Virus record (IMG/VR): IMGVR_UViG_3300030329_001001
Span: 1 to 37,844 of that record
Length of the DNA: 37,844 nucleotides
Source of the DNA: a virus
Direction: 5' to 3' (one strand)
Shown piece after piece: positions 7,194-14,475 of this stretch. Both the position numbers and the translations under genes were made by a program. The first letter of the stretch is position 1. Every line of letters starts with the position of its first letter. A model generated the notes under the pieces. That model saw only the letters and a list, made by a program, of their open reading frames with translations, had not been told where the DNA came from and ran no database searches.

Positions 7194-8293
7194 AACACAA
7201 AGTATTAGATTTATTCGCAGGTATTGGAGGATTCTCTTTAGGTCTTGAATCAACTGGTGGTTTTGAAACTACAGCATTCTGTGAACTCGATAAGAAAGCA
7301 CAGTTGGTACTGAAGAAGCACTGGCCAGATACACCGATATACGAAGACATTAAGGAATTAAATTATGAAAGACTCAAAGCAGACGGAACTGTTCCCACAG
7401 TCATCACAGGGGGATTCCCCTGCCAAGACATCTCATGTGCAGGAAAAGGTAAAGGCATCAAAGCAGAACGCTCAGGGCTGTGGTCAGAGATGTTTCGACT
7501 CATCCGAGATGTACGGCCGGCGTGGGCAATTATTGAAAATGTATCAACCCTCAGATCTAAAGGACTTACCTTGGTCTTACAAAATCTCAGCTCGATCGGG
7601 TATATGTGTGAATGGCATTGCATACCCGCTAGTGCCGTTGGTGCTCCTCACCAGAGGGACAGGATTTGGATTGTGGCACACCCCTCTAGCAAGTGCGACC
7701 AGCCCATCATACGAGAAACGTTATTCAGGTGGAAAGCCTCGAAAGCATCCAATACCGAACCTAGCTGCGGAAGTACAAGAGGGAATACCCTACTCAGTGA
7801 AGTCAGCAATGAGGAAAAACCCAACAATAATGTGGCCAACCCCGACAACGCAGGAGAACGAACATCCGAATGCGAAGATAGACCCAAAAACAGGCAGAAG
7901 GATATGCTCGGACGGGAAGACAACATACAGTCTGAACCTAGCGGATTCCGTGAAGATGTGGCCGACACCGTCAGCTCATCCGAGAGGCCCACACAAGGGA
8001 AACATTTCGGGGGAGGTTTCATCGGACGGCAAATCAAGAATCTCAGCGAACGGAACGAAGTGGGGAGCAACCCTACAAACAGCCGTCCATACACAGGAAG
8101 CGAAGTCTGGGAAGGGGGATATTGGGCAGTTGAACCCAACGTGGGTCGAGTGGCTCATGGGATTCCCAATCGGGTGGACAGACTTAAGCAACTCGGAAAC
8201 TCAGTAGTCCCACAGATTCCATATCTTTTAGGTTGTGCGATACTATCTACAGAAACATTAGATGCAGCGGGGGACACCAATGGAAATTCATGA
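7190..8293 (+). CDS. DNA (cytosine-5) methyltransferase
   Basis: 367 residues with the ordered motifs of C5 methyltransferases: I DLFAGIGGFSLG (7-18), IV GGFPCQDIS with catalytic C78, VI ENV (116-118), VIII HQRDRIWIVAH (154-164), then a hydrophilic variable region (about 165-310) where a target-recognition domain would sit. A C-terminal conserved block (VEPNVGRVAHGIP...LGNSVVPQ, about 314-342) includes motif X-type residues. It would methylate cytosines in phage DNA, probably as protection from host restriction. No cognate endonuclease is present. The variable region has recurring VAHP, VANPDN and VADTVS words that coincide with WPTP-type words in the ORF nested in another frame (7365-8207). 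The ATG overlaps the previous stop. Confidence 0.9.
   Translation: MKHKVLDLFAGIGGFSLGLESTGGFETTAFCELDKKAQLVLKKHWPDTPIYEDIKELNYERLKADGTVPTVITGGFPCQDISCAGKGKGIKAERSGLWSEMFRLIRDVRPAWAIIENVSTLRSKGLTLVLQNLSSIGYMCEWHCIPASAVGAPHQRDRIWIVAHPSSKCDQPIIRETLFRWKASKASNTEPSCGSTRGNTLLSEVSNEEKPNNNVANPDNAGERTSECEDRPKNRQKDMLGREDNIQSEPSGFREDVADTVSSSERPTQGKHFGGGFIGRQIKNLSERNEVGSNPTNSRPYTGSEVWEGGYWAVEPNVGRVAHGIPNRVDRLKQLGNSVVPQIPYLLGCAILSTETLDAAGDTNGNS
7365..8207 (+). CDS. Nested overlapping ORF inside the methyltransferase gene (280 aa)
   Basis: A 280-codon ORF lies entirely inside the methyltransferase in another + frame. Its ATG at 7365 follows AAGGAA (7352-7357) by seven bases. The product shows patterns I recall from many annotated phage/prophage proteins: TELFPQSSQGDSPAKTS (7-23), GTGFGLWHTP (98-107), MWPTP at 156-160 and 198-202, and a C-terminal block LNPTWVEWLMGFP...WTDL (256-274). 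Those words lie over methyltransferase motif IV, motif VIII, the VANPDN/VADTVS words and the C-terminal block. It may be a real overprinted protein of unknown function, or a shadow of constrained methyltransferase codons that is widely mis-annotated. Translation is unproven. Confidence 0.5.
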   Translation: MKDSKQTELFPQSSQGDSPAKTSHVQEKVKASKQNAQGCGQRCFDSSEMYGRRGQLLKMYQPSDLKDLPWSYKISARSGICVNGIAYPLVPLVLLTRGTGFGLWHTPLASATSPSYEKRYSGGKPRKHPIPNLAAEVQEGIPYSVKSAMRKNPTIMWPTPTTQENEHPNAKIDPKTGRRICSDGKTTYSLNLADSVKMWPTPSAHPRGPHKGNISGEVSSDGKSRISANGTKWGATLQTAVHTQEAKSGKGDIGQLNPTWVEWLMGFPIGWTDLSNSETQ

Positions 8294-9086
8294 TGTTGTC
8301 TTTTTTAGTGGTGGTGTAAGTTCTTGGGCTGTAGCGAAACGTGTTGCTGAAAAGTATGGCACGAAGAACTTACGGCTCTTATTTACAGATACTTTAATAG
8401 AAGATAAAGACCTCTATCGTTTTCTTACAGAAGCCGCAGAGAATGTGGGAGGTAAACTTGAATGGATATCAGAAGGTCGAGATATTTGGGAAGTATTCAA
8501 AGATGTTAGAATGCTTGGAAACTCTAGAGTAGATCCCTGCTCAAGAATACTTAAAAGAGAAATTGCCCAGAAGTGGATTAAAGAAAACTACCCAGACCCC
8601 ACAAGTGTACGACTTTGGTTGGGGATGAACTGGGATGAAGACCACCGACTTGTGAGATCTAAGCGTTACTGGAAACCATACCCAGTGGGGTCACTTCTTA
8701 TGGAGAAGCCCTATATGACTCAACCCCAACTTATAGAGTTATTAGAGGCTGAAGGTATAGAACCTCCTAGACTCTACAAATTAGGCTTCCCTCATAACAA
8801 CTGTGGGGGTGGATGTATTAAAGCAGGTCAAGCTCACTTTCGTCATCTCTTAAAAACGCTGCCAGAAGTATACAAAGAGTGGGAAACTAAAGAAGAAGAG
8901 ATGCGACAGTATCTAAACAAAGATGTTTCAATTCTTAAAGATCGTAGGGGTGGTACAACAAAACCTTTAACACTAAAACAACTTCGATTACGAGAACCCC
9001 AAGAATGTGATATGTTTGAGTGGGGCGGTTGTGGTTGTTTTTCGGTAGATGCAGAGGAGGATACTAATGACAACACTGATAATTGA
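8280..9086 (+). CDS. PP-loop ATPase, PAPS reductase-like family
   Basis: 268 residues from ATG 8280, chosen because GGGGGA lies at 8269-8274. An in-frame ATG at 8262 precedes that site. The N-terminus VVFFSGGVSSWAVAKR (7-20) is the pyrophosphate-binding PP-loop (SGGxxS), followed by LLFTDTLIED typical of PAPS reductase-like and thiolation ATPases. Six cysteines could be catalytic or bind a metal/Fe-S cluster: C87 in DPCSRILKR, C175 and C179 in NNCGGGC, C243, C251 and C253. Family members activate a substrate by adenylation. In phages their substrate is generally unknown. Location between a DNA methyltransferase and the DNA polymerase suggests nucleic acid modification, but assimilatory sulfate metabolism cannot be excluded. 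Confidence 0.85.
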   Translation: MEIHDVVFFSGGVSSWAVAKRVAEKYGTKNLRLLFTDTLIEDKDLYRFLTEAAENVGGKLEWISEGRDIWEVFKDVRMLGNSRVDPCSRILKREIAQKWIKENYPDPTSVRLWLGMNWDEDHRLVRSKRYWKPYPVGSLLMEKPYMTQPQLIELLEAEGIEPPRLYKLGFPHNNCGGGCIKAGQAHFRHLLKTLPEVYKEWETKEEEMRQYLNKDVSILKDRRGGTTKPLTLKQLRLREPQECDMFEWGGCGCFSVDAEEDTNDNTDN

Positions 9087-10905
9087 CATCGAAACAAACG
9101 CTATCACTGACTGGCGAGAACTCACCGACTTAAAAGAAATCCACTGTCTAGTTGTTAGAGAAGGTGACGAAGTCCGAAGGTACAACTCTCAGGAGAACAA
9201 CATTGAAGAAGGCCTCAGAGAGATGGCTGAAGCAGATGTCATTGTGGGTCATAATGCCCAAGCCTTTGATATTCCAGCCATATTAAAACTATACCCTGAC
9301 TTTAAGATGCGTGGAGTAATTAGAGACACCATGATCCTAGCGAGACTTGTTCACCCAGACATTCGTGATGAGGACTATAAACGTGGCGAGGATTTTCCCC
9401 GGAATCTTATAGGTGCTCATTCACTTAAATCTTGGGGTTATCGCTTAGGTGAATACAAGGGAGACTTTGGGGACACTACAGATTGGTCTTGCTGGACTCA
9501 AGAGATGGAAGATTATTGTGTTCAAGATACTAGAGTAACTTATAGGTTATACACAGATCTTATGCGAGAACAACCTTCCGAACAGTCTATAAAACTTGAG
9601 CATGACTTTGCGTATATCCTCAAACAACAAGAGAGACATGGTTTCAGATTTGATACAGATACGGCAAGGAATCTTCATGCTGAACTGCTCGATAGAAAAG
9701 CAGAACTTGAAAGAGAAATGCAAGAGATATTTCCTCCTACTGAAATACCTATGAAGACTCCTGCGTATTACATAGGACACGATGGCCCAGATGACAGCAC
9801 AAAGTTTGCAACAAAGACGGCAGCAAAGAAAGCGGGGTATAAAGATTCTCAAATTACTAAAGGGCCACGAAGGGTAAAAGTAATTCCTTTCAATCCCGGA
9901 AGTCGAGATCAGATTGCAAAGTGTCTTCAAGATAAGTACCAGTGGAAGCCTAAAGAATACACCAGTAATGGCAAGCCGAAGATTGATGAGTCTATCCTTA
10001 CTTCAATGTCTTATGATGAAGCGAAACCTCTTGTCGATTACTTAACAGTTTGTAAACGGTTAGGACAACTCGCTGAAGGTAAAGAGGCGTGGTTGAAATC
10101 CGTGGATAATGATAGGCTGTACGGTCGAGTAAACACAAACGGTACAGTTACGGGGAGGTGTACGCATTCTCGGCCTAACCTATCTCAAGTCCCTTCGATA
10201 TCTTCACCTTATGGTTTAGAGTGTCGTAGTTTATTTCTTCCAGATGACGGTCATGTTCTTGTAGGAGCAGATGCTAGTGGTCTAGAACTCCGTATGCTTG
10301 CTCATTACTTGGCTTACTTTGATGGAGGTAAATATGCTAAAGAAGTTTGTGAGGGGGATATCCACACTACGAACCAGAAAGCTGCGGGGCTTCCGACAAG
10401 GAACGATGCGAAGACTTTTATCTACGCTTTCTTATATGGGGCGGGAGATCAGAAACTAGGATCTATTGTTACTGGTGGTGTTCCTGAAGGTCGTAAGTTA
10501 CGAGAGCGATTCTTAAATAAGATTCCCGCTATAAAACAACTAAAGAATCTAATCAATAAACAAGTAGATTCTAGGGGATACTTAAAGGGTCTTGATGGTA
10601 GACACCTACCTATTCGTTCTAAACACTCTGCGTTGAACTTAGCGTTACAGAGTGCAGGGGCTGTGGTCATGAAGGAAGCTACAGTCATCCTTAATGATTA
10701 CCTATTTAATAAGTTACCTGAAGGAGTTGTCTACCAGGTAGCTCACATTCACGATGAAATACAACTATCAGTCAAGGAAGACTATGCCGATGAAGTTGGA
10801 AGATTTGCCACACGATCTATTACAGAAGCTGGGGAAAACCTCAACCTACAATGTCCTCTTAGCGGAGAATATAAAGTTGGACGAAACTGGGCTGAAACTC
10901 ACTGA
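9067..10905 (+). CDS. DNA polymerase, family A with 3'-5' exonuclease (T7 gp5-like)
   Basis: 612 residues from ATG 9067, six bases after AGGAGG 9055-9060. An in-frame ATG at 9049 lies before the site. Exonuclease motifs: IDIETNA (D7, E9), HNAQAFDIPA, and YCVQDTRVT. Polymerase motif A is GADASGLELR (D402). Motif B is RNDAKTFIYAFLYGAG (R445, K449, Y453, with Tyr as in T7). Motif C is HIHDEIQ (D563). The C-terminus (VGRNWAETH) matches the T7-type end. It is shorter than T7 gp5 (704). The segment corresponding to the thioredoxin-binding loop (roughly residues 230-285) looks shortened. Confidence 0.97.
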   Translation: MTTLIIDIETNAITDWRELTDLKEIHCLVVREGDEVRRYNSQENNIEEGLREMAEADVIVGHNAQAFDIPAILKLYPDFKMRGVIRDTMILARLVHPDIRDEDYKRGEDFPRNLIGAHSLKSWGYRLGEYKGDFGDTTDWSCWTQEMEDYCVQDTRVTYRLYTDLMREQPSEQSIKLEHDFAYILKQQERHGFRFDTDTARNLHAELLDRKAELEREMQEIFPPTEIPMKTPAYYIGHDGPDDSTKFATKTAAKKAGYKDSQITKGPRRVKVIPFNPGSRDQIAKCLQDKYQWKPKEYTSNGKPKIDESILTSMSYDEAKPLVDYLTVCKRLGQLAEGKEAWLKSVDNDRLYGRVNTNGTVTGRCTHSRPNLSQVPSISSPYGLECRSLFLPDDGHVLVGADASGLELRMLAHYLAYFDGGKYAKEVCEGDIHTTNQKAAGLPTRNDAKTFIYAFLYGAGDQKLGSIVTGGVPEGRKLRERFLNKIPAIKQLKNLINKQVDSRGYLKGLDGRHLPIRSKHSALNLALQSAGAVVMKEATVILNDYLFNKLPEGVVYQVAHIHDEIQLSVKEDYADEVGRFATRSITEAGENLNLQCPLSGEYKVGRNWAETH

Positions 10906-11266
10906 TGCTGTGTATGCTGCGGGGTATCTAGATGCAGAGGGTTGCTTTAGGTTCGGTAGCACTACAAGAGTATCCATATCAAATACATATCCAGTAACAC
11001 TGTATTGGTTTCAGAAGTTGTTTGGAGGTTCTGTTACTGAGAGAAAAACAAAGAGTCCAAACCATAGGACACCGTATGAGTGGAGAGTTACTGGAGAGAA
11101 GGCGAGAAAATGTATTAAACAACTTCTCCCTTTTCTTAAGGAAAAACTCCCACAAGCGATTATATTGTTAGAGGTATTAAAGTATCCCCCTAATTCTGCT
11201 AAACGTCATACTCTTATAGATGAACTAACAAAACTGAAAAGGATAGATCACGCATGGACGATATAG
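10877..11266 (+). CDS. LAGLIDADG-type homing endonuclease-like protein
   Basis: The motif AAGYLDAEGCFRFG is a LAGLIDADG helix with its acidic catalytic residue, followed by VSISNTYPVTLYWFQKLFGGSV and later YEWRVTGEKA and LLPFLKEKLPQAIILLEVL, the usual layout of a single-motif (homodimeric) enzyme. The start is uncertain. TTG 10877 has GGAG at 10864-10867 and gives 129 residues. ATG 10790 (158 aa) and ATG 10754 (170 aa) would overlap the polymerase much more, and GTG 10910 would begin just before the motif. Free-standing enzymes of this type cut DNA at intron- or gene-insertion sites and spread by repair. Both neighbouring genes are intact. Confidence 0.75.
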   Translation: MDETGLKLTDAVYAAGYLDAEGCFRFGSTTRVSISNTYPVTLYWFQKLFGGSVTERKTKSPNHRTPYEWRVTGEKARKCIKQLLPFLKEKLPQAIILLEVLKYPPNSAKRHTLIDELTKLKRIDHAWTI

Positions 11267-11475
11267 AATACCTATCAACTGAATCATTAGTACGAGAGAT
11301 ACAAAGTCGTTTTGATGAAAGTGTTATCGTAGCAGCATCTCGAAGAAACAAAGATGAAGATGACATGGTTGTTTGTCTTGGGGGTGCTTATCATGGAATA
11401 CTAGGTCTTATCGTAATAGCACGGATGGCTGCCGAACAAGGAGATCCCACGGATGGAACGAACACTACTGATTGA
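11254..11475 (+). CDS. Small hypothetical protein (73 aa)
   Basis: 73 residues, acidic at both ends, with a hydrophobic stretch YHGILGLIVIARM near residues 49-61 that is too short and interrupted to be a confident membrane helix. An AAGGATAG ribosome-site-like sequence precedes the ATG. It overlaps the LAGLIDADG ORF by 13 bases and the exonuclease gene by 23 bases. No family recognised. Its place between polymerase and exonuclease suggests a minor replication-module function at most. Confidence 0.55.
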   Translation: MDDIEYLSTESLVREIQSRFDESVIVAASRRNKDEDDMVVCLGGAYHGILGLIVIARMAAEQGDPTDGTNTTD

Positions 11476-12208
11476 TGGTGATATTTTATTGTATGCGGAA
11501 TCAGCAGCGGTAGAGGAGGCGTTCCATTGGGGCGATGATATCTGGACATTACATGGTGATGCGAAGGTTGCCAAGGAACGTGTCGATGTTTGGATACAGG
11601 ATATCAAAGAACACCTTGAAGCTGACCATGTAATTATTACGCTGACTGACCAAGATAACTGGCGTAAGGATGTGTTGCCTACCTATAAACACAATAGGAA
11701 ATCGAAACGAAAACCTTTAGTATTTCCAGCTCTTAAAGAGTATGTGTTTGAGACATATAAGACTATTCTTTGGGAAACTTTAGAAGCCGATGATGTCATG
11801 GGGATTCTTGCTACCGATCCTAAAGATAAGACGGAGAAGATTATTGTTTCCGAAGATAAAGACTTAAAGACAATTCCCGGAAAACTTTATAATCCGGGAC
11901 ACCCCGAAGATGGTATTGTAGATATTTCGATAGATGAAGCCAATCATTACCACCTTACTCAAGCACTGACGGGGGATGTTACAGATGGTTACAGTGGGTG
12001 TCCCGGAGTTGGCCCGAAGACTGCTTTGAAAGTTCTTCAGGATTATGAGTGGTGTGAGATTGTAGGGGCTTATGAGAAGGCTGGGCTAGATGAGGAGTAT
12101 GCTTTACAACAAGCAAGAGTCGCTCGTATATTACGACATGGTGAATACAACAAAAAAACCAAGGAGGTTAAATTATGGACACCAGAATGTCTAGAGATGA
12201 ATACTTAA
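11453..12208 (+). CDS. 5'-3' exonuclease (T7 gp6-like, FEN family)
   Basis: 251 residues beginning MERTLLIDGDILLYAE, the N-terminal Asp-bearing strand of the FEN/PIN-like nuclease fold. Other landmarks are LEADDVMGILAT (ADD metal ligands), IIVSEDKDLKTIPG (second Asp cluster), TGDVTDGYSGCPGVGPKTALK (helix-hairpin-helix with GCPGVGPKTA). Length is close to the T7 exonuclease. It removes RNA primers and degrades DNA 5' to 3' for recombination and for recycling host DNA. AAGGAG at 11438-11443 supports the ATG at 11453. Confidence 0.93.
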   Translation: MERTLLIDGDILLYAESAAVEEAFHWGDDIWTLHGDAKVAKERVDVWIQDIKEHLEADHVIITLTDQDNWRKDVLPTYKHNRKSKRKPLVFPALKEYVFETYKTILWETLEADDVMGILATDPKDKTEKIIVSEDKDLKTIPGKLYNPGHPEDGIVDISIDEANHYHLTQALTGDVTDGYSGCPGVGPKTALKVLQDYEWCEIVGAYEKAGLDEEYALQQARVARILRHGEYNKKTKEVKLWTPECLEMNT

Positions 12209-12516
12209 AGTTTCATGAAGAACTGTGCAAAGAAGCGTTGAACCTGTCTATTGCAAAGAATGCTGATTATGCGGGAGGTGATGGTAAGCACCCCTTTGCA
12301 AACTTTACAAGGTGTGAGTCTATGGGAATATGCACTACAGAAAGGGGCTTCCTTGTTAGACTTACAGATAAGTTTTCAAGACTGAGTACCTTCTGTGAAT
12401 CAGGAGAGTTCAAAGTTAAAGATGAAAACTTCAGAGATACTTTAGTGGATGTAGTGAATTATGTGTGCCTATTAGGGGCGTATGTTCAAGCGAAAAAAGA
12501 TTCACAAGATGGATAA
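12175..12516 (+). CDS. Nmad1/DUF1599-like protein
   Basis: 113 residues. The pattern KNADYAGGDGKHPFANF followed by an E..GI segment, then LVRLTDKFSRLSTF and DTLVDVVNYVCLLGAY matches the small all-helical DUF1599 family, also called nucleotide modification associated domain 1, common in phages. Proteins of this MazG-like helical type are thought to act on or sense nucleotides. The exact reaction is not established. An AAGGAGG site precedes the ATG, and the gene overlaps the exonuclease by 34 bases. With the methyltransferase and PP-loop protein it adds to a possible nucleotide or DNA modification theme. Confidence 0.7.
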   Translation: MDTRMSRDEYLKFHEELCKEALNLSIAKNADYAGGDGKHPFANFTRCESMGICTTERGFLVRLTDKFSRLSTFCESGEFKVKDENFRDTLVDVVNYVCLLGAYVQAKKDSQDG

Positions 12517-12709
12517 GGGACAAGTATATGAGAAAACTCCTGTAGTTTTACCCGAATTAACTGAGTGGTTGAATAAACAATTTCCCATAACCACCCCGAA
12601 ATTAGAGCAAACGGAGCGTGAGATTTTCTTTCAAGCAGGACAGCGATCCGTTGTGGAACATCTCATATCAATACTTAAAGAACAATCCGATACTATCATG
12701 GAGAAGTAA
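12482..12709 (+). CDS. Small hypothetical protein before the structural module
   Basis: 75 residues from ATG 12482, which overlaps the previous gene by 35 bases. An in-frame ATG at 12509 would give 66 residues, and neither start has a strong ribosome site. The C-terminal half (FFQAGQRSVVEHLISILKEQ) is an amphipathic helix of a kind I recall in small phage proteins just before the T7-like head genes. No function can be assigned. Confidence 0.55.
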   Translation: MFKRKKIHKMDKGQVYEKTPVVLPELTEWLNKQFPITTPKLEQTEREIFFQAGQRSVVEHLISILKEQSDTIMEK

Positions 12710-12711
12710 TT

Positions 12712-12930
12712 ATGTGCCTTAGCAGACCAAAACCTCCCCCGCCACCAGAACCTCCTCCCCCGCCACCCCCACCGCCAGCCGAAACAGCGGAAGCAATGGC
12801 TGAACCGGGACAAGCGACTAACAGAAGGATGGGAAGGGCACAGAGGGCTAGACGAAGAGGAACAAGTGCTCTTAAAATACGTTTAGCATCAAACCTCTCT
12901 GGTGGGTCTGGCACAAATGTTGGATATTAA
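12712..12930 (+). CDS. Proline-rich virion-associated protein (T7 gp7.3-like)
   Basis: 72 residues. The N-terminus MCLSRPK is followed by a poly-proline run (about residues 8-22). The C-terminal half RRRGTSALKIRLASNLSGG is basic with a Gly-rich end. Small proteins of this layout sit immediately upstream of the portal in T7-like phages and are compared with gp7.3, a virion protein needed for tail assembly or adsorption. Similarity here is in layout and the RRG.S.L.I pattern, not in a catalytic motif. The Gly-rich ORF on the opposite strand is the mirror of the proline codons. Confidence 0.65.
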   Translation: MCLSRPKPPPPPEPPPPPPPPPAETAEAMAEPGQATNRRMGRAQRARRRGTSALKIRLASNLSGGSGTNVGY

Positions 12931-12933
12931 CAC

Positions 12934-14475
12934 ATGAAAAACGCTAAAGCCCTGTATACAGAATTGGAGACCACACGGTTTCCTTTTCTGGAACGAGCTA
13001 GGGACTGCTCTAGGGTAACTCTACCTACTGTAGTTCCTGATGAGGGAATAACATCTCACAAAAAATTTCCAACACCGTATCAAGGCGTGGGGGCAAGGGG
13101 AGTCAATAATCTCGCCAGCTCTTTGCTTTTAAGTCTCCTACCCCCCAACGCTCCATTCTTTCGTTTGGTTTTAGATGATCAGGCACTTAAACAACTTGAA
13201 GGTGCTCCAGATATAAAGACTGAGGTAGAACAAAGTCTAGCGTCTATCGAGAAGGCCGTGATGAAAGAGGTTGAGGTAAACAACATTCGTGTTGCACTAT
13301 TTGAGTGTCTCAAGCAGCTTATTATAGCTGGGAACTGTCTACTCCATTTCCCCGATGAGGGTGGTGTACGGGTGTTCCCCATGTCTCGATATGTTATTAA
13401 GCGTGATCCTATGGGCAACCCCCTGCACATGGTTACTAAAGAGTCTGTAAGTCCTTTAGCGTTGCCGGAAGAAATCCGTAATGCTATCCCTACAGATTCT
13501 ATTAGTAATGATAGTGTAGACTTATATACCTGTATCCACCGAGAACCAAACGGTAAGTGTACGGTTTACCAAGAAGTAGGGGATGCAGAAATACCCGGAA
13601 CTAGAGGAACATATAATAAAGATGAAGTTCCCTTCTTACCTTTACGGATGTACCGTGTTGAGGGAGAGGATTGGGGTCGTAGTTATGTTGAACAATACCT
13701 TGGAGATTTAAGATCTCTTGAAGGATTAACGCAAGCAATCGTTGAAGGAGCTGCTGCTGCTAGTAAGATTCTGTTTATGGTCAGTCCTAATGGAACGACC
13801 AGAGCACGAACCCTAGCGAAAAGCCCTAATGGTGCTATTGTAGAAGGGAGTGCAGCGGATGTTACTGTATTGCAAAGTCAGAAGTCAGCGGATCTCAGTA
13901 TTGCAGCTTCAACGGCTCAAACGATTACGGATAGGTTGGCTTATGCGTTTCTATTGACTGAGAGTACAGTCCGTAGAGCAGAGCGAGTAACTGCGGAAGA
14001 AATCCGATTAGTAACTCAATCTATTGAAAGACAACTTGGTGGGGCTTTCAGTCTTCTCAGTCAAGAACTACAGTTACCTCTAGTAAACCGGATGATGAAG
14101 CGGTTACAGAAGAAAAAGAAACTCCCAAAGCTACCGAAGAAATACATATCACCTGCTATCATTACAGGTATTGAAGCCCTCGGTAGGGGTAATGATTTGA
14201 ACCGTCTGGACTTCTTCTTACAGGGAATGGCTCAGACTGTTGGAGCAGAAGCCATAGGACAGTTTGTAAATATGCGAGAGTATATTAAACGTAGAGCAAC
14301 CGCACTTGGAATTGATACTTTAGGACTCATTAAGACTGAAGAACAACTCATGCAAGAAGCACAGCAAGCACAACAAGATGCTGTTGTTCAACAATATGGT
14401 GGTCAAGTAATGGATATAGCAGATAAACAGTTTCGGGAAGCACAACAATTAGAAGCAGCAAAGGAGGCTGAATAA
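12934..14475 (+). CDS. Head-tail connector (portal) protein, T7 gp8-like
   Basis: 513 residues, close to T7 gp8 (536). Recognisable family stretches are RFPFLERARDCSRVTLPTVV, GVGARGVNNLASSLLLSLLPP and PFFRLVLDD near the N-terminus; EGEDWGRSYVEQYLGDLRSLE in the middle; and RRAERVTAEEIRLVTQSIERQLGGAFSLL later. The C-terminus is a Gln/Ala-rich helix. Twelve copies form the portal ring through which DNA enters the head and to which the tail attaches. It starts 3 bases after the preceding stop. Confidence 0.96.
   Translation: MKNAKALYTELETTRFPFLERARDCSRVTLPTVVPDEGITSHKKFPTPYQGVGARGVNNLASSLLLSLLPPNAPFFRLVLDDQALKQLEGAPDIKTEVEQSLASIEKAVMKEVEVNNIRVALFECLKQLIIAGNCLLHFPDEGGVRVFPMSRYVIKRDPMGNPLHMVTKESVSPLALPEEIRNAIPTDSISNDSVDLYTCIHREPNGKCTVYQEVGDAEIPGTRGTYNKDEVPFLPLRMYRVEGEDWGRSYVEQYLGDLRSLEGLTQAIVEGAAAASKILFMVSPNGTTRARTLAKSPNGAIVEGSAADVTVLQSQKSADLSIAASTAQTITDRLAYAFLLTESTVRRAERVTAEEIRLVTQSIERQLGGAFSLLSQELQLPLVNRMMKRLQKKKKLPKLPKKYISPAIITGIEALGRGNDLNRLDFFLQGMAQTVGAEAIGQFVNMREYIKRRATALGIDTLGLIKTEEQLMQEAQQAQQDAVVQQYGGQVMDIADKQFREAQQLEAAKEAE

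Noticed and set aside
7648-8139. 163-codon minus-strand ORF under the methyltransferase
   Set aside because: No recognisable motif and no ribosome site. The region has several open frames because of its composition. Only the + strand nested ORF shows family-like words.
12696-12914. Gly-rich minus-strand ORF
   Set aside because: It is the complement of the proline codons of the gp7.3-like gene.
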